From the NCBI GenBank assembly GCA_045538425.1, contig JAZSRJ010000046.1, positions 1 to 28,099 on the forward strand: 28,099 nucleotides of DNA, read 5' to 3'. Below, in pieces: positions 23,507 through 28,099 of the stretch. The notes beneath the pieces were generated by a model that saw nothing but the letters and a program-made list of their open reading frames with translations, ran no database searches and was not told the DNA's origin. The position numbers and the translations under genes were made by a program. Numbering within the stretch: the first letter of the stretch is position 1; the number at the start of each line of letters is the position of its first letter. This DNA is from CALVJJ01 sp045538425 (GTDB lineage: Bacteria > Bacillota > Clostridia > Christensenellales > UBA1242).

Positions 23507-23525
23507 ACAATCAATATTATTTCAA
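23497..23525 (-). promoter_or_regulatory. Promoter of rplS
   Basis: TTGAAA (23520-23525), 17 bases, TAGAAT (23497-23502) on the minus strand with TGG as extended -10. The predicted +1 is near 23490. It overlaps the 5' arm of the leader hairpin. Confidence 0.68.
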
Positions 23526-23569
23526 GTATTTTGTGCAATTTTTTTACATTTTTTTCTTCACATAAAAAA

Positions 23570-23911
23570 CTACTCAAAAGCATTGATAAAATGCTCTATT
23601 TTATCACCATCAACACTAATCACATCAAAACGAATATCTTGATCCATGAGATTGTGTTCCATTAAAAATAATTGTGTAACTTGCTTGATTTTTTGTTGTT
23701 TTGCTGGAGTCACGGCTTCATATCCAAAACCATACGCACCAGTACTTCTTGTCTTTACTTCCACAATAACAATGTATTGTTGATCTCTTGCAATAATGTC
23801 TAGTTCACCAAGTTTGTTGGTATAATTGTGTGCAATAATTTTGTATTTTTTCTTTTTCAAGTACTTAAGTGCTAATTGCTCTCCATACTCACCGATCAAA
23901 ATATGTTTCAT
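23570..23911 (-). CDS. yraN: YraN family (UPF0102) nuclease-fold protein
   Basis: A small protein with a restriction-endonuclease-like fold, of unknown function, often beside rnhB. From ATG 23911 it is 113 residues. The family signature is visible: GEYGEQLALKYLKKKKYKII, then NKLGELDIIARDQQYIVIVE and VEVKTR, giving the E...D...ExK set of a PD-(D/E)XK nuclease. An in-frame ATG at 23926 would overlap rnhB by 14 bases. The ATG at 23911 has AGGTGG just upstream and sits one base after the rnhB stop (TAAGATG), so it is preferred. It is the last gene of the ffh-to-yraN run. Confidence 0.9.
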   Translation of the reverse strand: MKHILIGEYGEQLALKYLKKKKYKIIAHNYTNKLGELDIIARDQQYIVIVEVKTRSTGAYGFGYEAVTPAKQQKIKQVTQLFLMEHNLMDQDIRFDVISVDGDKIEHFINAFE

Positions 23912-23912
23912 C

Positions 23913-24509
23913 TTACCACCTATCAATGTTTTTAATAAAACTCATTCTATGCAAGTCACTTGGCCCAAATTGTTTGAGTTCTTCTCTATGTTTGCTCGTT
24001 CCATACCCCTTGTGACTTTTTAGATCATAGTTAGGATACTGCTCTGCAATCTCTCTAATATATCTATCTCTTGCAACTTTTGCCAAAATAGAAGCTGCTG
24101 CAATATGATAACTTTTTGCATCACCATGCACAACATTGATACTCTCGATACCCAAATCTACTGGATTGCCATCGGCAAGCACTGCATTGACTTTTACACC
24201 TAGCGCTGTCGCACATTCTTTCATCCCCTCGATGGTCGCTTGCAAGATGTTGATCTCATCAATACGTTTTGCATCTACAAAAGCAATATGATAGGCTATC
24301 GCTTTTTGAATGATCTCTTCATACAGACGCTCTCGCTTTTTCTCTGTTAACTTTTTGCTATCATTAACCCCTGCAATGATATCTTCATCTTTTAGTGACA
24401 TCACACAAGAAGCAACAACCACTGGTCCAAACAATGGTCCACGACCTGCTTCATCTATACCGCACACATATCCATCTTTGGCATAGTTTTTATCAAACTC
24501 TATCATCAT
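23913..24509 (-). CDS. rnhB: Ribonuclease HII
   Basis: Removes ribonucleotides and RNA from RNA-DNA hybrids. The 198 residues show YVCGIDEAGRGPLFGPVVVA with catalytic Asp19 and Glu20, SKKLTEKKRERLYEEI, VLADGNPVDL with the third acidic residue, and HGDAKSYHIAAASILAKVARD with the fourth. It ends GTSKHREELKQFGPSDLHR. It overlaps the rbgA stop by four bases (ATGA). A second ATG lies directly after the first. Neighbours rbgA and yraN are the common Bacillota arrangement. Confidence 0.97.
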   Translation of the reverse strand: MMIEFDKNYAKDGYVCGIDEAGRGPLFGPVVVASCVMSLKDEDIIAGVNDSKKLTEKKRERLYEEIIQKAIAYHIAFVDAKRIDEINILQATIEGMKECATALGVKVNAVLADGNPVDLGIESINVVHGDAKSYHIAAASILAKVARDRYIREIAEQYPNYDLKSHKGYGTSKHREELKQFGPSDLHRMSFIKNIDRW

Positions 24510-25402
24510 TCTTTATCCTGCTTTCGACTTGCTCTATGATTAACGGTTAGTTTTTTAATATCACTAACAGTCTCCAGTGTGATATTGCCTAGTTTTCCTT
24601 TTTTGAAATCTGTGATCAGCGCATACGCTCCTTTGTCATAATCAAAGTCACCACCTTTCATAAGCAAACCTCTAGACTTACAAATAGCCTCCAAGACTTC
24701 TAAGTTGGACATATCTTCTGTGATTTCAAAATGATATCTATCTTCTAGGATACTTGCATCCATTAATCTTATTTCATCAATGAAGTCTATTGACAAATCT
24801 GGGATATCAAGCACCTCTTCTTTGATACTTCCAATATAAGCCAAATGCTTTGCTACAAAATCATTATCAAACGCTGGCCAAAGTGTACCAGGAGTGTCCA
24901 TTATCTCAATTCCACTCGCAATTCTCACCCATTGTTTTCCTCTTGTTACACCTGCTTTATTGCCAGTAACTGTACGACTTTTGCCACAAAGGTTATTGAT
25001 TAAGGTAGATTTGCCGCAGTTTGGGACACCAAGCACCATTGCACGTAAAGTTGTATTAATATTCTTTGCAAGGTATTTTTCCACTTTTGCCTTGGTTACT
25101 TCACGAATAGCACTTTCTATCTTTTTACCTGCACCAGACATAGTAGAATTGAGAATTACTACCTTACCTTTCCCTGCAAAATATTCAGCCCACGCTTTCA
25201 CCTTTTTTTCATCAGCCATATCTACTTTATTGAGTGCATAGATAATTGGCTTGTCACCAATTAATTGTTGAAACTTAGGATTAACACAGGAAAAAGGAGC
25301 TCTCGAATCTAGCACATAAATAATGCAATCAACAACAGCAATTTCTTTCTCCATCATTCTAAGAGCTTTTGTCATATGCCCCGGAAACCATTGAATGATC
25401 AT
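24506..25402 (-). CDS. rbgA: Ribosome biogenesis GTPase RbgA (YlqF)
   Basis: A GTPase needed for late 50S subunit assembly. The 298 residues show the circular permutation of this family: G4 (NKVD, 58-61) comes before G1 (GVPNCGKST, 125-133) and G3 (DTPG, 169-172). The N-terminal WFPGHMTKALRMMEKE is a family signature and an RNA-contacting region. The C-terminal third (about 190-298) is the ANTAR-like RNA-binding domain. It starts ten bases after trmD; rplS, usually between them, is absent here. It ends in TGA overlapping the rnhB start. Confidence 0.96.
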   Translation of the reverse strand: MIIQWFPGHMTKALRMMEKEIAVVDCIIYVLDSRAPFSCVNPKFQQLIGDKPIIYALNKVDMADEKKVKAWAEYFAGKGKVVILNSTMSGAGKKIESAIREVTKAKVEKYLAKNINTTLRAMVLGVPNCGKSTLINNLCGKSRTVTGNKAGVTRGKQWVRIASGIEIMDTPGTLWPAFDNDFVAKHLAYIGSIKEEVLDIPDLSIDFIDEIRLMDASILEDRYHFEITEDMSNLEVLEAICKSRGLLMKGGDFDYDKGAYALITDFKKGKLGNITLETVSDIKKLTVNHRASRKQDKE

Positions 25403-25412
25403 CTTATTTCTC

Positions 25413-26087
25413 CTATTTTTTATCTAATAAATCTGGTCTATATTTTTTTGTTTCTTCAACACGCTTTTGTTGTTTCCACTCTTCAATCTTTGCATGATTA
25501 CCACTAAACAAAACTTCTGGCACTTCTAATCCTTGAAATACTCTTGGTCTAGTGTATTGTGGATACTCTAATAAGTTGCAATGGAACGATTCATCAATCA
25601 TACTTGTGTCGCTGCCAAGCACGTTAGGAATATAACGCATCACACTGTCCACAAGTGCCATTGCTGGGATCTCCCCGCCAGTCAACACAAAATCTCCAAT
25701 ACTTATTAGTTCGTCCACACAAAGTTCTATAATCCTTTCATCTATCCCCTCGTAGTGACCACATACAAGGATAAGGTGATCATATGTACGCGCAATATAT
25801 TCCACTTTTGTTTGGTTGAGTGGTTGTCCTTTTGGAGACAAATAGATGACATGACTATTCTCTTTTTTGAAATGCATAATAGCATCGTAGAGTGGTTGTG
25901 GTGTCATCACCATTCCATCCCCACCACTATAAGGATAATCATCTACTTTACCATGTTTTTCTTTTGAAAAATCTCGTATGTTGGTAATGACAATCTCAGC
26001 ACAACCGCGCTCTAATGCTCTACCTATCATACTAGTAAACAAAGGTGTAAACATCTCTGGGAATAAGGTCAAAATATCTATTCTCAT
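25413..26087 (-). CDS. trmD: tRNA (guanine-N1)-methyltransferase TrmD
   Basis: Methylates G37 of tRNAs reading CNN codons, preventing +1 frameshifting. The 224 residues contain MRIDILTLFPEMF, a GGDGMVMTPQPLYDAI segment, LSPKGQPLNQ, and the trefoil-knot SAM site LVCGHYEGIDERI...SIGDFVLTGGEIPAM. The loop usually GGGxGM reads SGGDGM. The C-terminal half has PQYTRPRVFQGLEVPEVLFSGNH. It overlaps rimM by four bases (ATGA), a standard coupled pair. It is slightly shorter than the E. coli enzyme, mainly at the C-terminus. Confidence 0.97.
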   Translation of the reverse strand: MRIDILTLFPEMFTPLFTSMIGRALERGCAEIVITNIRDFSKEKHGKVDDYPYSGGDGMVMTPQPLYDAIMHFKKENSHVIYLSPKGQPLNQTKVEYIARTYDHLILVCGHYEGIDERIIELCVDELISIGDFVLTGGEIPAMALVDSVMRYIPNVLGSDTSMIDESFHCNLLEYPQYTRPRVFQGLEVPEVLFSGNHAKIEEWKQQKRVEETKKYRPDLLDKK

Positions 26088-26575
26088 ACCATTACCTCAT
26101 TGAGTATTGTTGCATCAATCATAACAACATGATTGTCCACATCTACTTCCACCAATAAGTTATCTACACATGCGAACATAATTTCTTTTTCATTATCAAC
26201 CACTGTGTATACATCCTTACTACCATAATTGTCAATTGCCTTTATTTTACCAAGAACAACACCGTCCGTAGTCTTTACAACACAACCAATAAGATCGTCA
26301 ATAAAATATTGACCATCTTCCAATTCTTTTACTTCTGTTTTGTTGGCAAATACATTTTGTCCACGGAAAAGTTCTACATCTTCGATACAATCAAGCCCTA
26401 CTAATTTTACGAAAAGGAATTGTCCATTGGCTCTAGCATATTCTACTTCGTAATGTCTTCCCATCATAAAAAGGTTTTGTAATTGATCATAATCACTGGC
26501 ATTATCACAACCAATCTTAATTTCCCCTTTTATGCCTTGTGGTTTTAGGACTTGTCCAATTTTGATTCTATCCAT
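26084..26575 (-). CDS. rimM: 16S rRNA processing protein RimM
   Basis: Assists maturation of the 30S head and binds S19. The 163 residues start MDRIKIGQVLKPQGIKGEI, the N-terminal barrel, then VKLVGLDCIEDVELFRGQNV. The C-terminal PRC-barrel-like part has GQYFIDDLIGCVV and YGSKDVYTVV. No Shine-Dalgarno precedes ATG 26575. The 20 bases after khpA are instead the 3' arm and T run of a hairpin, so translation may depend on coupling to khpA. It ends with TGA overlapping the trmD start. Confidence 0.93.
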   Translation of the reverse strand: MDRIKIGQVLKPQGIKGEIKIGCDNASDYDQLQNLFMMGRHYEVEYARANGQFLFVKLVGLDCIEDVELFRGQNVFANKTEVKELEDGQYFIDDLIGCVVKTTDGVVLGKIKAIDNYGSKDVYTVVDNEKEIMFACVDNLLVEVDVDNHVVMIDATILNEVMV

Positions 26576-26576
26576 T

Positions 26577-26613
26577 AAAAAGGAAAAAAGAAGTTTTACG
26601 CTTCTTTTTCTCC
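26577..26613 (-). terminator. Terminator-like hairpin between khpA and rimM, possible attenuator
   Basis: GGAGAAAAAGAAG (26601-26613, inside the last khpA codons) can pair with CTTCTTTTTTCC (26582-26593) over 12 bp with one bulged G, around a 7-base loop containing the stop codon. TTTTT follows, directly before the rimM ATG. The A-T-rich stem makes it weaker than the other terminators here. Confidence 0.5.
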
Positions 26614-26838
26614 AAACTTAATAATATATTTTTTGCCAGATTGAACAGTAGCAGAACGAATGATGGTACGGATGCTATCTGCAACTTTACCATTTTTACC
26701 AATCACTCTACCAAGATCATCTTTTGCGACACGAACAGTCACAACGAAAGTTTTTTCGTTTTCTGCTCTTGTCTCAATAGATACTTCTTCCTCATTTTGT
26801 ACTAAAGAACTGACTACAAATTTCAATAGTTCTTCCAT
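26596..26838 (-). CDS. khpA: KH-domain RNA-binding protein KhpA (YlqC)
   Basis: A small RNA-binding protein which in other Gram-positives pairs with KhpB/Jag and affects cell division and post-transcriptional control. The 80 residues form a single KH domain: LLKFVVSSLVQNEEEV, TFVVTVRVAKDDLGRVIGKNG with the GxxG loop (GKNG), and KVADSIRTIIRSA. Length and position between rpsP and rimM are exactly as in B. subtilis (ylqC). ATG 26838 is preceded by AAGGAG. Confidence 0.95.
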   Translation of the reverse strand: MEELLKFVVSSLVQNEEEVSIETRAENEKTFVVTVRVAKDDLGRVIGKNGKVADSIRTIIRSATVQSGKKYIIKFGEKEA

Positions 26839-26866
26839 TTATTTTTCTCCTTATCTACTAAATTAA

Positions 26867-27160
26867 TTATTTAGATTCTTTTTTCTTTTTGTCTGACTTA
26901 GGAGCAGTTTTCTTTTCTGGAAGGATGCCTTCTTTGATAAGAATAGAACGAGTTGTTTCTGTTGGTTGTGCACCATTTTTCAACCATTGAGCTGTTCTTT
27001 CTTTGTTGATTTGGATAGTAGCTGGGTTGGTAAGTGGATTGTATGTTCCCAATTTTTCCAAATATTCACCATCTCTAGTCTTTCTAGCATCAGCTACAAC
27101 GATACGATAGAATGGACTCTTTTTATCTCCTAGTCTTGTTAATCTAATTTTTACTGCCAT
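26867..27160 (-). CDS. rpsP: 30S ribosomal protein S16
   Basis: A small-subunit assembly protein. The 97 residues start MAVKIRLTRLGDKKSPFYRI and continue VVADARKTRDGEYLEKLGTY, NPLT, with the conserved WLKNGAQPTETTRSIL. The C-terminal extension (from about residue 83) is a run of Lys and Glu, slightly longer than in B. subtilis. AAGGAG lies about 12 bases upstream of ATG 27160. It comes 49 bases after ffh without a terminator, matching the ffh-rpsP-khpA-rimM-trmD operon of Bacillota. Confidence 0.98.
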   Translation of the reverse strand: MAVKIRLTRLGDKKSPFYRIVVADARKTRDGEYLEKLGTYNPLTNPATIQINKERTAQWLKNGAQPTETTRSILIKEGILPEKKTAPKSDKKKKESK

Positions 27161-27209
27161 AATATTTTTTCTCCTTTTTTCTTTTTGTATTTTATTTTTG
27201 TTTTTTATT

Positions 27210-28099
27210 TTAGAAAGGTAGTTTTAGACCACCAAATTTCTTACCGTTTGAGAATTGTTTCATCATCTCTTTTGTTTGGAAGAATTGTTTTAACAATTGG
27301 TTGACTTCTTGGATGGAAGTACCAGAACCAGTTGCAATTCTTTTCTTTTGACTGCCTTTGACAATCTCTGGATTGTTGCGCTCTTTCTTTGTCATACTTA
27401 AGATAATTGCTTTATTGCGCTCTAATTGTTTTTCATCAATCTCTGCACCATTAAGTGCTTGTTTTATTTTGCCAGCACCAGGAATCATTCCTAGAAGCGA
27501 AGCAACACCGCCCATTTTCTTTAATTGCTCAAATTGTACAAGATAATCATCAAGTGTGAAGCTATTCTCTTTCATTTTCTTTTCGAGTTTTTTAGCTTCT
27601 TCCATATCAAATGTTTCTTGTGCTTTTTCGATTAAGGTAAGTACGTCACCCATATCCAAAATTCTGCTTGCCATACGATCTGGATAGAATGGTTCGATGT
27701 CATCCATCTTCTCACCCACACCACAGAACTTAATTGGCTTACCTGTAACTGCTTTGATAGACAATGCAGCACCACCACGAGTATCACCATCCAATTTTGT
27801 TAAAATTACACCGGTGATATCCATTTCGTTGTTGAATGTCTCAGCTACAGTGACAGCGTCTTGACCCGTCATTGAGTCAACAACAAGCAAGATTTCGTCT
27901 GGACTGGTCACTTTCTTAATTTCTTTGAGTTCTTCAATGAGCTCAGTATTGATGTGTAGTCTACCTGCGGTATCTATGATCACTGTATCATATCCCTTTT
28001 TTTCAGCATAGGCTAACGCATTTTTGCTTGTCTTTTGAGGTTTTGTTGTCCCTTCATCATAGACTTCTACACCCACTTGTCGACCAACAACCTTCAATT
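27210..28099 (-). CDS. ffh: Signal recognition particle protein Ffh, C-terminal part
   Basis: Ffh with 4.5S/scRNA targets nascent membrane proteins to FtsY. About 296 residues are visible; the N-domain and G1 loop lie outside the window. The apparent Met at 28097 is a TTG codon inside the gene, not a start. The G-domain shows VIIDTAGRLHI (G3), VVDSMTGQDAV, ILTKLDGDTRGGAALSI (G4, TKLD) and FCGVGEKMDDIEPFYPDRMA (G5 region). The M-domain follows (from about residue 150 of the visible part), with methionine-rich helices, LGMIPGAGKIK and SGTSIQEVNQLLKQF. It ends GLKLPF. The fragment covers the second half of a protein usually about 450 residues long. Confidence 0.98.
   Translation of the reverse strand, partial: LKVVGRQVGVEVYDEGTTKPQKTSKNALAYAEKKGYDTVIIDTAGRLHINTELIEELKEIKKVTSPDEILLVVDSMTGQDAVTVAETFNNEMDITGVILTKLDGDTRGGAALSIKAVTGKPIKFCGVGEKMDDIEPFYPDRMASRILDMGDVLTLIEKAQETFDMEEAKKLEKKMKENSFTLDDYLVQFEQLKKMGGVASLLGMIPGAGKIKQALNGAEIDEKQLERNKAIILSMTKKERNNPEIVKGSQKKRIATGSGTSIQEVNQLLKQFFQTKEMMKQFSNGKKFGGLKLPF

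Noticed and set aside
1..28099. Mollicute-like code with TGA as Trp
   Set aside because: Trp residues at conserved sites are TGG, and TGA acts as stop in rimM and rbgA in coupled ATGA overlaps.
1..28099. CRISPR array, insertion sequence, prophage, tRNA or T-box
   Set aside because: Reading both strands showed no regularly spaced repeats, transposase, integrase, cloverleaf-like sequence or T-box motif; hisS in particular has only a 19-base gap upstream.

Overview
The window is a gene-dense stretch of a low-GC Gram-positive (Bacillota) chromosome. It encodes translation, RNA-modification, envelope-lipid and DNA-topology functions almost entirely on the minus strand. The blocks ffh-rpsP-khpA-rimM-trmD, rbgA-rnhB, dprA-topA-trmFO-hslV-hslU and rpsB-tsf ... 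frr-uppS-cdsA ... rseP follow the order known from Bacillus subtilis, so this is a Bacilli-like backbone. The genetic code is standard: Trp is TGG, and TGA ends rimM and rbgA. Several features point to a divergent, perhaps uncultured, Bacilli or neighbouring lineage: an archaeal-type AspRS, an ISC-type NifS/IscU pair, a short EF-Ts and a repeat-rich surface lipoprotein. I cannot name the genus.

Layout from high to low coordinates, which is the direction of transcription for the minus strand. (1) 28099-23570: ffh (5' part outside the window), rpsP, khpA, rimM, trmD, rbgA, rnhB, yraN. (2) 23569-23081: rplS as a separate unit with its own promoter and a leader hairpin. It is not in its usual place after trmD. 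(3) 23103-21448: the only plus-strand gene, a cytoplasmic protein of unknown function. It has its own strong promoter and shares a bidirectional terminator with rplS. Its apparent C-terminus looks frameshifted, and the other frame encodes an acidic tail ending DLPF that resembles the C-terminal tip of SSB. (4) 21233-9709: a tight cluster from one promoter, comM-dprA-topA-trmFO-hslV-hslU-hisS-aspS-tcdA-trxA, with junctions from 1-4 base overlaps up to about 20 bases. (5) 9701-8040: nifS-iscU from a near-consensus promoter that lies inside the longer apparent nifS ORF and so fixes a TTG start. (6) 8035-6904: a YtxH-like membrane protein with a terminator, then ruvX-yrzB, with ruvX predicted to be leaderless, and a terminator. 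(7) 6851-4275: an 858-residue lipoprotein with nine divergent repeats of about 76 residues. (8) 4252-2625: rpsB-tsf with promoter, structured leader and terminator. (9) 2614-1: frr-uppS-cdsA-rseP (rseP truncated by the window edge).

The genes combine ribosome assembly and translation (S2, S16, L19, EF-Ts, RRF, RimM, RbgA, TrmD, TrmFO, HisRS, AspRS), sulfur and tRNA chemistry (NifS, IscU, TrxA, TcdA), proteolysis (HslVU, RseP), envelope lipid synthesis (UppS, CdsA) and DNA handling (TopA, DprA, ComM, RuvX, RNase HII, YraN). Eight predicted sigma-A promoters all have a 17-base spacer, and seven carry an extended -10 TGn. No tRNA, rRNA, CRISPR array, insertion sequence or prophage gene was seen, and no gene-free stretch exceeds 300 bases.
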